A stretch of 30,234 nt of DNA from Promethearchaeota archaeon (GTDB lineage: Archaea; Asgardarchaeota; Lokiarchaeia; Sigynarchaeales; MK-D1). The stretch lies in the NCBI GenBank assembly GCA_016839865.1, contig JAEOTN010000088.1, positions 1-30,234 on the forward strand, in the 5' to 3' direction. A program made the translations under genes and the position numbers. The notes below the pieces were generated by a model. The model did not search any database. It was not told where the DNA came from and worked only from the letters and a program-made list of their open reading frames with translations. Below, in pieces: positions 23,451 through 30,234 of the stretch. How positions within the stretch are numbered: the stretch's first letter is position 1; each line of letters begins with the position of its first letter.

Positions 23451-24023
23451 TTAACTTTCCGTAAATTTGTTATGAAAAACAAAATCATCTAGGGGATGTC
23501 TAGTAGGTCTTTCAAGTTCTGATTTTCTTTGCTTTTCGGAAAGATTATCGTTATTGGGATTCTTTTTACCAATTATAATCAGATTAACTACTTTGTACGA
23601 TGATGGTATTGAAAGAATCTCTCTTACCAAATTAGGATTATATCCTGCGATGGGGTGGGCTACATATCCAAGATCCACCGCTTGTAAAATTAAGAATGCA
23701 ACTGACTGCCCAATATCAAATAAGTAATATGCTCTTTCCCCCTTTTCTCCTTTTATAACACAATCATCTTCTTTTTTTCCGAGAACTGCAATAATCATTG
23801 ATGCATTTTTTGCCCAAGATTGGTTTCCACTTGATAAAGCTGAGACCATTTTCTCAAGTATTTCCTCATTATAAACAAAAACAAACTTCCATGGTTGATT
23901 ATTGAAACAAGAAGGAGAAAGAGATGCTGCTTTTCCTAACGTTTTGATAAGATCATCAGTAATTTTTGCTTTTTGAAGAGACCTATATGCTCTTCGTTTT
24001 TCTATCGCAGTTTTAACTTCCAT
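23451..24023 (-). CDS. Nitroreductase-family FMN oxidoreductase
   Basis: This belongs to the FMN-dependent nitroreductase fold. The FMN phosphate site EKRRAYRSLQ is near the N-terminus, SPSCFNNQPWKFVFV is the flavin-contact block, and GYVAHPIAGYN with VNLIIIGKKN are the later conserved strands. From ATG 24023 it has 190 residues, a normal length. A GTG at 24032 would add three residues, but TGTGAT just upstream of the ATG reads as a ribosome-binding site, as in TFS. Substrate cannot be predicted: the family reduces nitroaromatics, quinones, flavins and enones. It is leftward and separated by 76 nt from the mevalonate operon, with no clear functional link. Confidence 0.88.
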   Translation of the reverse strand: MEVKTAIEKRRAYRSLQKAKITDDLIKTLGKAASLSPSCFNNQPWKFVFVYNEEILEKMVSALSSGNQSWAKNASMIIAVLGKKEDDCVIKGEKGERAYYLFDIGQSVAFLILQAVDLGYVAHPIAGYNPNLVREILSIPSSYKVVNLIIIGKKNPNNDNLSEKQRKSELERPTRHPLDDFVFHNKFTES

Positions 24024-24108
24024 ATCTATCACAAGAGAGTTACTGTTGGAATATCAAAAATTTGCATTTCCGATTTAAAATAATTATTTCTTTTGATTTA
24101 CAAGATTA

Positions 24109-25059
24109 TTAAGAATCAATTCGCATTCCGCTATAATCCACATTGCAAATACGACAAGAATATCCTTTTTGTTGAAGTAAAAGCTGAATTTTTCGCAGAT
24201 TACTGAATTCTCCTAGTGTAATAACACTTCCTCCAGCTCCAGCTCCCGTAATTTTCGCTCCATATGCCCCATTCTCATTTGAAATCGATACAATCTCATT
24301 AATTTTAGGTGTAGATAAACCCAATTCCATCAAAATATCTTGATTAGAATTACATAATTCTCCTAATTCAAAATATTTTTGTGATTTCAGTGCTTTAATC
24401 CCATCCTCTACTATCTCTTCAATTTTCTGGAATTGATTATTCAGAAAATTTCCTTTTTTTCGTAAAGTTCTCACAACTTTACCTGTATTATGAGGTTCTC
24501 CTGAGTATGTAATAAGCAGTGGTAATACTGGGGTGATGATTTTTTCTCTGATTCCTTTTTGGAAAACAATACAACCACCATAGCAACATATTGTGTTGTC
24601 AATCCCAGAAGGAGTTCCGTGCACAATTTTTTCCATCTGAAAGGCATGTTCATTTATTTCTTTCTTACTTAAACTCAGATTAAAGTATGTTTCGATTGCA
24701 TGGATGAAAGCTATTGCTGTAGATGCTGAAGATCCTAAACCTGAACCCTTCCATAAATCAGAATGTAGATGAATTTTAAGATTTTCAGTCGATACATCAT
24801 ACTTCTTAGAAATACTCACCAATCCCTCATGCAATTGAACAAAATCGTTCGAAAAGTGAATCTTCATGTCTGCAGTAGAATCCCACTTGATATTTACATT
24901 ATAGTCGGGGATATCAATACTACTGATGCGTTTCTCAACGGTTTTTTCAACAGTACAATATGATCGAATATCAATAGAGAGTGCAATTGCCGGAAATCCA
25001 TAAACCACAGCATGTTCTCCTAATAAAATACATTTTCCTGGAGCTGTAGCTGTGAACAA
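24109..25059 (-). CDS. mvk: Mevalonate kinase
   Basis: This GHMP kinase phosphorylates mevalonate at the 5-OH. The N-terminal TATAPGKCILLGEHAVVYG is the classic mevalonate kinase opening. The ATP loop is GSGLGSSAST (105-114), the catalytic Asp is D154 in GTPSGIDNT, and the C-terminal motif is KITGAGAGGSVITL. At 316 residues it has the normal archaeal length. The start is TTG at 25059, because no ATG precedes the APGK motif in frame; GGGGG at 25070-25074, overlapping the HMG-CoA reductase stop, is ten bases upstream and supports it. It is the last gene of the mevalonate operon, 14 nt after the reductase. Confidence 0.93.
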   Translation of the reverse strand: MFTATAPGKCILLGEHAVVYGFPAIALSIDIRSYCTVEKTVEKRISSIDIPDYNVNIKWDSTADMKIHFSNDFVQLHEGLVSISKKYDVSTENLKIHLHSDLWKGSGLGSSASTAIAFIHAIETYFNLSLSKKEINEHAFQMEKIVHGTPSGIDNTICCYGGCIVFQKGIREKIITPVLPLLITYSGEPHNTGKVVRTLRKKGNFLNNQFQKIEEIVEDGIKALKSQKYFELGELCNSNQDILMELGLSTPKINEIVSISNENGAYGAKITGAGAGGSVITLGEFSNLRKIQLLLQQKGYSCRICNVDYSGMRIDS

Positions 25060-25069
25060 GTATGTTATT

Positions 25070-25074
25070 CCCCC
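25070..25074 (-). promoter_or_regulatory. Ribosome-binding site for the TTG start of mevalonate kinase
   Basis: GGGGG on the minus strand, partly inside the HMG-CoA reductase stop codon (TAG), is ten bases before the TTG at 25059. It supports a non-ATG start and coupled translation. Confidence 0.5.
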
Positions 25075-26243
25075 TATTGAAATTTCCGTCTATGTAATCG
25101 CATGTGAGATTGTTGTATGCCTTCATCCGCAAGAGCTCGTAATGCTGCAACATTTTGTGCTAATCCTACTGCTCCTGCAATCTGGATCAATTCAGATGCA
25201 GTGGTTACTCCCAAAATTTTCAAAGCAATTTTACTCATGGGGTGCGTGTTAGTAATTCCTCCAATTATTCCCATAGCGAGGGGTACACTTAATCTTCCTT
25301 CTAAGTTACCGTCATTTCCTTTCCAATATGTGCTCAATGGTTTATAATTTCCTAATCTTGATGCGTACGCATGAGCACTCGCTTCAATAGCCCGTGTATC
25401 ATTTCCCGTTGCAAGTGAAATTGCAGATATCCCATTCATAATTCCTTTATTATGGGTGACTGCTCTATATGGATCAGCATCTGCAAAAGCTGTGATATCT
25501 AAGATGTTATCCACAATTTTATCTCCTCCTAATAATTCCTTGTCAAAAGTCGCATTACAAATAGCGATTCTTTTATCACTTAAATTCGATAATATTTTTG
25601 CGCGTATATCGTAACTTATCAGTTTTCTTAGAGCTTTTCCTAAATTTTCAACCATTGAGTTAACAATATTCGCTCCCATTGCATCTTTAACATCAACATA
25701 TAGATCTAGAATTATCATATCTCCCCGAGATGTACTAAGAGTACGGAGAGTGAAATCTTGTGCTCCTCCTCCAAAAGATATTAAAGTAGGGTGATATTGA
25801 TTGATTTGCTTCAAAAGTTCTTTTTTATGCTTTGATAATACGGAAGTAATATCAAATTTCTCTCTAGGGATGATCTGAATCTGCCCTATCATTATATTGA
25901 ATACTGATTCACATGTAAATCCATCATGCTTTCGAGCTAATTTTGCTCCATATGAAGCAGCGGCGACAACTGCCGATTCTTCAGTGACCATTGGTATTAA
26001 GTAATCTTTGGAATTAATACGAAAATTAGAGGCAATCGAGAAGGGTAGTGTAAATCCTCCAATCACATTTTCGGAGCTGGAATCTGCGAGCTCTTTACTA
26101 AGATTTCCAAAATTGTTCAATAGATTACGCTCATCATCATTCAAATCAGAGATTTTTTTAATAAGATCTTGACGCTCTTTAATAGAAAGATTGTAGAATC
26201 CAGGTAATCGTGAATTAGATTTGGTATTGTGCAATATCATCAT
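25074..26243 (-). CDS. mvaA: HMG-CoA reductase, class II (bacterial type)
   Basis: This enzyme reduces HMG-CoA to mevalonate. Its sequence follows the class II enzyme of Pseudomonas mevalonii and not the class I enzyme of most archaea and eukaryotes: SRLPGFYNLS, ENVIGGFTLPFSIASNF, IPMVTEESAVVAAASYGAKL, THNKGIMNG and GIQQSHMRLHRR. The catalytic residues can be placed: Glu88 or 89 in TEES, K266, N270, D282 in TGNDTRA, and H380. At 389 residues the length is normal for soluble class II, with no membrane anchor. Class II enzymes often prefer NADH, but cofactor use cannot be read here. Two ATGs, 26243 and 26240, are possible starts, and it overlaps the decarboxylase gene by 29 nt. Confidence 0.93.
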   Translation of the reverse strand: MMILHNTKSNSRLPGFYNLSIKERQDLIKKISDLNDDERNLLNNFGNLSKELADSSSENVIGGFTLPFSIASNFRINSKDYLIPMVTEESAVVAAASYGAKLARKHDGFTCESVFNIMIGQIQIIPREKFDITSVLSKHKKELLKQINQYHPTLISFGGGAQDFTLRTLSTSRGDMIILDLYVDVKDAMGANIVNSMVENLGKALRKLISYDIRAKILSNLSDKRIAICNATFDKELLGGDKIVDNILDITAFADADPYRAVTHNKGIMNGISAISLATGNDTRAIEASAHAYASRLGNYKPLSTYWKGNDGNLEGRLSVPLAMGIIGGITNTHPMSKIALKILGVTTASELIQIAGAVGLAQNVAALRALADEGIQQSHMRLHRRKFQ

Positions 26244-27414
26244 CCAACAAGTGATATAGCTTTGAATTTGATCTAATTAATTTGCTTTGACCTTGAATAA
26301 TACCCCTTTTAATTTGAGAAGTTAAGGGTAGATTTTTACGAATTGCTTTAACAATTTCTTTTTCGTACTCTTTCTGAGTCATTAATAGAACCGAAGGCCC
26401 AGTATCTATGCTATAATATATCGGAAAATTTCTATCTCGTAAATCTTGAGTTAACTGAATAATATTTTCAGTTTCCTTACTCCAATATTTTTTGCCAGAA
26501 GATGCGGAAACATGGATTTTATGTAGCATGCTCGAATCTTCTTCTGCTAATAAACCAATAGAATCAAAATCTTGTTTACCTAGAGCGTCCAAAAATTGAA
26601 TTATTTTATTTTTGCGAGATAAACACCATTGGGAGTATATTGGTGATGTTGGGGCTATCAAATGGGCATTACTAGTAGTTATCGAAGATTGCAACGGAAT
26701 CGTCAGAAGAGATATTGATTGCAGGAACTTTTCATCTTCCTTTCTATCCAACCGTAACGCAAAACTATTCCATGAATCACTTTCAGGATGGCTTAACCAT
26801 AGAGCTATTCCTCCTACACTACTTCTCGCTGCAGAACCTGAAAGAAACCTCGAAAATGTGCTTAATAATCGTGCATTTCGGGTAATTTTTTCATTTTGGT
26901 ACAAAATGTTTAAAGCTGCTTTCGAAATAGCAGCTCCTCCCGCTGCAGATGTGCCTAATCCTTTGGCTTGAAAGTATTCAAAATTATCTGAGGTAATATT
27001 TCTTGAAATTATTAATGCATGGTGTTTTATCTCGGAGAATCTTCTTATCTGTTCTAATTGGTATTTTACTCGAGAAACATATGGATCTGAAACATGCTCA
27101 ATACCATTTAAGATGAACCTGTCTTGAGAAAATGCGGAATCGAATTTCACATAAGTAACTGTTTGAAATGCGCCATTATTAAGTGAAATACTTGGGAACA
27201 TGGCTATTCTAGCTTTCGAGTCTATCATACCATGATATTTTAGTAATCCCTGAATAGGGTATGCTGTTGCAATAGCTTCCCCCTCAGATACATCTGCTCG
27301 TTGTTGCACCGGGAGAGAATCAATTTTGTATCCTAATTTGGTTAAAATTTGGAGAATTTCTTCATAATCTTTTTTCAGTCGCGGAAATATTGAGGTATGG
27401 TCAGTTATGGGCAT
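26215..27414 (-). CDS. GHMP-family mevalonate (di)phosphate decarboxylase
   Basis: The sequence belongs to the diphosphomevalonate decarboxylase branch of the GHMP kinases. AYPIQGLLKYHG (51-62) replaces the YWGK of eukaryotic enzymes and matches the form seen in archaeal phosphomevalonate decarboxylase as I remember it. The ATP loop is GLGTSAAGGAA (152-162). The Asp-Lys-Arg triad of decarboxylases is complete: K59, R197 (SGSAARSSVGG) and D337 (YYSIDTGPS), so it should be a decarboxylase and not a mevalonate 3-kinase. At 399 residues it is longer than the usual 320-340, because of about 45 extra residues at the N-terminus. The substrate could be 5-phosphomevalonate, the 5-diphosphate or the 3,5-bisphosphate. 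It overlaps HMG-CoA synthase by 14 nt and the reductase by 29 nt. Confidence 0.85.
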   Translation of the reverse strand: MPITDHTSIFPRLKKDYEEILQILTKLGYKIDSLPVQQRADVSEGEAIATAYPIQGLLKYHGMIDSKARIAMFPSISLNNGAFQTVTYVKFDSAFSQDRFILNGIEHVSDPYVSRVKYQLEQIRRFSEIKHHALIISRNITSDNFEYFQAKGLGTSAAGGAAISKAALNILYQNEKITRNARLLSTFSRFLSGSAARSSVGGIALWLSHPESDSWNSFALRLDRKEDEKFLQSISLLTIPLQSSITTSNAHLIAPTSPIYSQWCLSRKNKIIQFLDALGKQDFDSIGLLAEEDSSMLHKIHVSASSGKKYWSKETENIIQLTQDLRDRNFPIYYSIDTGPSVLLMTQKEYEKEIVKAIRKNLPLTSQIKRGIIQGQSKLIRSNSKLYHLLDDDIAQYQI

Positions 27415-28987
27415 TATAAATCGGTATCCAATTCAATAATCCTTGTGCTTCACTATCCTCTTCATTTACTTGGGTTCTACGAAGTTCAAATTGAACTATA
27501 GAACCAATTTGGAGTTTTCCTATAAGTAAAACAAGTCCTGCTTTTAATGGACTGAAATCTTTAGGGATGAATGGTTTCACAATTGACTTTATCCTTGCAG
27601 AACTCGGAAAACTTATTGTATTCATTCCTGTGTGTCCTTTAGGACAGTAGTCTATTCCTTGAATCGGGGACAAAAGGCATCCTTCATCACAATATCGCAA
27701 AGTATAACTAGAACGATTATCTAAAGACTCAATTTTTGCCCATACTAATTCTGGTTTGAGTAAATTTAGTTTGATTTTCTCAAATTCAAGAATGGATTTC
27801 TTGATTTTCTGTTTCATAATATCCCGAACGGTAGGTGACTGTTGGATTACTTCTGTGAATTTTTCGTTAATACGGATTAAACCAGAGATACAAGTCGCTC
27901 CTGAACCATAGGATCCAAAGTAAATAAAGTCATTAGGTTTTAAACTAGATTCTAAAAGGTATTGAAGCTGAGCCCATAAAGAGGCCGAATACATATTTCC
28001 GAAATACATTGGAATATGTAGTTGAGGTAGGACTGTATTTTTTATTACATCTCTCAACCGCATTTTCATCGATTCTATCTCCTCTGAATTGGAGGTGAGT
28101 TCTGCTAGCTTGTTTACAATAAAATCGGGTAATATTGTTATCTTACTAAAGATTCGATCTAGTGTTTTCGGTTTGGGGAATCGTGAGTATTTGCTAATCT
28201 TTTTCTCTACACGATACAACCAATTCTTGGAAATCAGTTTGTACATCAATTTTAATGGTAAACGAGCATACGGTCCATGAAAAATGAAGTAATCTGCATT
28301 GATGTCACCAATTTGATCCTCTAAATTCTCATATGCTTTCATTTGCAAATTTAAATAAGATTTTATTGAGTATTGCCCAAATACTTGAGCGTTTTTTTGT
28401 CCTTTAGGACGGAAAAAATCATCTACATTTCCTGAAACTTTGCCAAAAGATTTGGAAAATGATGCAATTCTGGGATTTTTTGAGATAACTAACGCAACAG
28501 CACCCGCGCCTTGAGTCGGTTCTCCTTTACTATGTTTTTCATAGCTTGATATATCAGTAATGATGACAAGTGCTTTTGTAACTACTCCAAGTTCTACTAA
28601 AGAAATAGCATCAAGAATTGCCAAAGTTCCAGAAGCGCATGTGTTCATTATGTCTTGAGTTAAACAATTCGGAGAGATTTCGAGTAGCTCGGTAAAAATG
28701 TTGGAAACTGATTTCGCTCCATACGTTTCTGTCTCTGTACCTACAAATACACCATCAATTTCTTTTGGATTGATATTTCCTCTTTGTAATGCAATTCTTG
28801 CTGCATTAAAACCCAGACTTATTACATCTTCGTTGATATCCGTGAATCTGAGTTCTTTTAGCAATAGACCTTCTTTGTATTTATCTGGCGAGATATTACG
28901 CGCTTTTGCGAGCTCTTCCAAATCTATGTAGAATCGTGGCGCATAAAAACCGATAGAATCAATACCCACGTTAAGCAAGTCTTGCAT
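27401..28987 (-). CDS. HMG-CoA synthase with C-terminal zinc-ribbon/OB-like extension
   Basis: This enzyme condenses acetoacetyl-CoA and acetyl-CoA to HMG-CoA. Numbering is from the upstream GTG at 28996. Catalytic residues can be placed: E88 in VGTETE, C120 in MNTCASGTLA, H240 in FIFHGPYARLP, then YFGNMYSASLWAQLQYLL and GSYGSGATCISGLI. The core (about 1-395) resembles the bacterial/eukaryotic synthase, such as MvaS. About 135 more residues follow: a linker helix, then C436-x3-C440, C451-x2-H454 (YCPKGH) and a beta-rich end. This looks like a zinc ribbon plus OB fold of the DUF35 type, which in many archaea is a separate protein bridging thiolase and HMG-CoA synthase. No thiolase is nearby. 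ATG 28987 and GTG 28996 are both possible starts; it heads the mevalonate operon. Confidence 0.88.
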   Translation of the reverse strand: MQDLLNVGIDSIGFYAPRFYIDLEELAKARNISPDKYKEGLLLKELRFTDINEDVISLGFNAARIALQRGNINPKEIDGVFVGTETETYGAKSVSNIFTELLEISPNCLTQDIMNTCASGTLAILDAISLVELGVVTKALVIITDISSYEKHSKGEPTQGAGAVALVISKNPRIASFSKSFGKVSGNVDDFFRPKGQKNAQVFGQYSIKSYLNLQMKAYENLEDQIGDINADYFIFHGPYARLPLKLMYKLISKNWLYRVEKKISKYSRFPKPKTLDRIFSKITILPDFIVNKLAELTSNSEEIESMKMRLRDVIKNTVLPQLHIPMYFGNMYSASLWAQLQYLLESSLKPNDFIYFGSYGSGATCISGLIRINEKFTEVIQQSPTVRDIMKQKIKKSILEFEKIKLNLLKPELVWAKIESLDNRSSYTLRYCDEGCLLSPIQGIDYCPKGHTGMNTISFPSSARIKSIVKPFIPKDFSPLKAGLVLLIGKLQIGSIVQFELRRTQVNEEDSEAQGLLNWIPIYNAHN

Positions 28988-29015
28988 TTTCTGCACGTTT
29001 AAAGATATACATGCA

Positions 29016-29026
29016 TTTATAATAAA
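29016..29026. promoter_or_regulatory. Symmetric TATA-like box shared by HMG-CoA synthase and uppS
   Basis: TTTAT-A-ATAAA is an exact palindrome in the 71-nt gap between divergent starts. It is about 29 bases from the HMG-CoA synthase ATG (28987) and 33 bases from the uppS ATG (29059), so it could serve as box A in both directions with very short leaders. Confidence 0.4.
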
Positions 29027-29058
29027 TTATCCGAGACCATTCTTTGTTGATAATACCC

Positions 29059-29814
29059 ATGAAGGAAATTGAACAGATATCATCTCTAGAAGAATTACAC
29101 AATGAATTTCAAGAACAGCTTCCCGTCCATTTGGGATTGATTTTGGATGGAAATCGTAGATGGATTAAACGTCAAGGCTTCAAGGACGTGACTAAAGGAC
29201 ATATGGCGGGTTATAAAACTTTAAAATCTATTTTATACCCAATCTTCGAAGCAGGAATCCACTATCTAAGTGTTTATGCATTATCCAACGAAAATATTCG
29301 CAATAGAACTGAGCAGGAAATAAAATTTCTCTTCAAATTAATAATACGCGGTGTTAAAGATGTGCTTTCTGAACCTCTCATTGAGGAAAAACGTGTAAGA
29401 GTAAGATTAATCGGTAGGTTACATGAGTTACCAGAAGAAATCCAACGAGAGATAGAAAAAATGAATAAAGCTACAGAGAAATTTAATGAAAATTTTATTA
29501 ATTTCTGTGTAGTGTACAATGGACAGGACGAAATTGTTGATGCAGCAAGAAAGATTGTAAAATCTGGATTGTCTTTCGATGAAATTACACGGGAAACAAT
29601 TAAACAAAATCTTTACACACACGATTTTCCAGAATTGGATTATGTAATACGAACAGGTATGGAAGATGGGGCACGAATATCGGGATTTTTATTATGGGAT
29701 TCCAGTTATGCTGAGTTTAAATTCCGCAATGATCTATGGCCTGATTATAATAATGAAATGTTATTGGAAGATTTGAAGGACTACTTAACGCGAAATCGAA
29801 GAAAAGGGAAATAA
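29059..29814 (+). CDS. uppS: cis-Prenyltransferase (polyprenyl diphosphate synthase, UppS family)
   Basis: The enzyme adds isopentenyl units in cis to make the long polyprenyl diphosphate that becomes the glycan carrier. Numbering is from the TTG at 29044. The catalytic Asp is in LGLILDGNRRWIKRQG (D35), followed by GHMAGYKTLKSIL and LSVYALSNENIRNRTEQEI. The C-terminal signature is YVIRTGMEDGARISGFLLW and FRNDLWPDY; the family norm is RTSGExRxSNFLLW. From ATG 29059 it has 251 residues, a normal length. A TTG at 29044 would add five. It is divergent from the mevalonate operon, which makes its substrate, and is functionally linked to uppP at 11779. The product length cannot be inferred. Confidence 0.92.
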   Translation: MKEIEQISSLEELHNEFQEQLPVHLGLILDGNRRWIKRQGFKDVTKGHMAGYKTLKSILYPIFEAGIHYLSVYALSNENIRNRTEQEIKFLFKLIIRGVKDVLSEPLIEEKRVRVRLIGRLHELPEEIQREIEKMNKATEKFNENFINFCVVYNGQDEIVDAARKIVKSGLSFDEITRETIKQNLYTHDFPELDYVIRTGMEDGARISGFLLWDSSYAEFKFRNDLWPDYNNEMLLEDLKDYLTRNRRKGK

Positions 29815-29942
29815 TTTCTCAAAATCGTGATATAGAACTCTATGTTGGATAGGTTTTGAATAAATAATAGTTGAGTTCCCACAACAGAATTGAAATTATA
29901 ATCTGCAATTTGATATTTTTTGAAATATTTACCTTGTTAAGC

Positions 29943-30234
29943 ATGAATTCGGAGAACAAAACACCAAATCATCTTGCGGGAGAAACTTCTCCTTACTTGA
30001 AACAACATATGCATAATCCTGTAGATTGGTATCCTTGGGGTGAAACTGCATTTATCAAGGCAAAAGAGAAGAATAAACCTGTATTTCTCTCGATAGGCTA
30101 TAGTACATGTCATTGGTGCCATGTAATGGCTCACGAATCTTTCGAAGATGAAGAAACCGCGAATTATCTCAATAACCATTTTATCTCAATTAAATTGGAT
30201 CGGGAGGAAAGACCAGATTTAGATCAAATCTATC
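29943..30234 (+). CDS. DUF255 thioredoxin-domain protein (YyaL/SSP411 family), 3' end beyond window
   Basis: Ninety-seven codons are visible from ATG 29943 to the right edge. They match the N-terminal thioredoxin-like domain of the YyaL/spermatogenesis-associated protein 20 family: [20 protein letters not shown], then [20 protein letters not shown], then [20 protein letters not shown] and [15 protein letters not shown]. The CHWC motif is the thioredoxin-type Cys pair and is intact. Full members are about 600-700 residues, with an alpha/alpha toroid after the thioredoxin part, so most of the gene lies outside. The cellular role of this family is not well defined. No ribosome-binding site is obvious. 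Confidence 0.93.
   Translation, partial: MNSENKTPNHLAGETSPYLKQHMHNPVDWYPWGETAFIKAKEKNKPVFLSIGYSTCHWCHVMAHESFEDEETANYLNNHFISIKLDREERPDLDQIY

Noticed and set aside
26612..26971. 119-codon open frame on the plus strand
   Set aside because: It is opposite the conserved core of the decarboxylase, including the ATP loop, and is a shadow frame.

Overview
The window is from an AT-rich archaeal chromosome. The domain is clear from the gene content: two-subunit primase (PriS/PriL), PCNA, a GINS subunit, transcription factor S, ribosomal proteins eL42 (L44e) and eS27, aIF2-alpha, Nop10, RNA polymerase split into A' and A'', NurA, and a mevalonate gene cluster. The phylum cannot be settled by eye. A class II (bacterial-type) HMG-CoA reductase, UppP/UppS, and a lysine-rich tail on RNA polymerase A' fit an Asgard-like or Thermoplasmatota-like lineage, but this is a guess.

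Layout. (1) Bases 1-4963, minus strand: eL42, eS27, TFS, a 220-nt gap, PCNA, PriL, PriS and GINS (cut by the left edge), a replication/translation gene string with overlapping primase and GINS genes. (2) 5119-7310: divergent pyrB and a convergent alkaline-phosphatase-superfamily hydrolase. (3) 7395-8719: a TnpB-only IS200/IS605-type element that ends about 20-30 nt before the korA start. (4) 8751-11623: korAB (2-oxoacid:ferredoxin oxidoreductase) and a convergent acylphosphatase. (5) 11779-13762: uppP, then aIF2-alpha and a 57-residue Nop10. (6) 13765-18093, minus: RNA polymerase A' and A'', in one reading frame separated by a single stop codon. (7) 18264-24023: a small membrane zinc-ribbon protein, NurA, CTP synthase with an insertion, an unrecognised 377-residue protein, and a nitroreductase. 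(8) 24109-28987, minus: HMG-CoA synthase, a GHMP decarboxylase, HMG-CoA reductase and mevalonate kinase in a tightly packed operon, divergent from a cis-prenyltransferase. (9) From 29943: the start of a DUF255 thioredoxin-like protein.

Functional themes. The left end joins replication-fork factors with translation and transcription genes. PyrB and PyrG cover early and last steps of pyrimidine nucleotide synthesis. The mevalonate cluster, the cis-prenyltransferase and UppP together can make polyprenyl phosphate carriers for membrane and glycan assembly, apart from steps not encoded here (thiolase, a phosphorylation step, isomerase).

No tRNA, rRNA or CRISPR array was seen. No gene-free stretch exceeds about 220 bases. 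No complete new defence or mobile system is apparent. The most unusual items are the A'/A'' single-stop junction with its histone-H1-like tail, the HMG-CoA synthase with a C-terminal zinc/OB-like extension, the CTP synthase insertion, the PriS tail resembling a GINS B domain, the orphan 377-residue protein, and several palindromes sitting in promoters.
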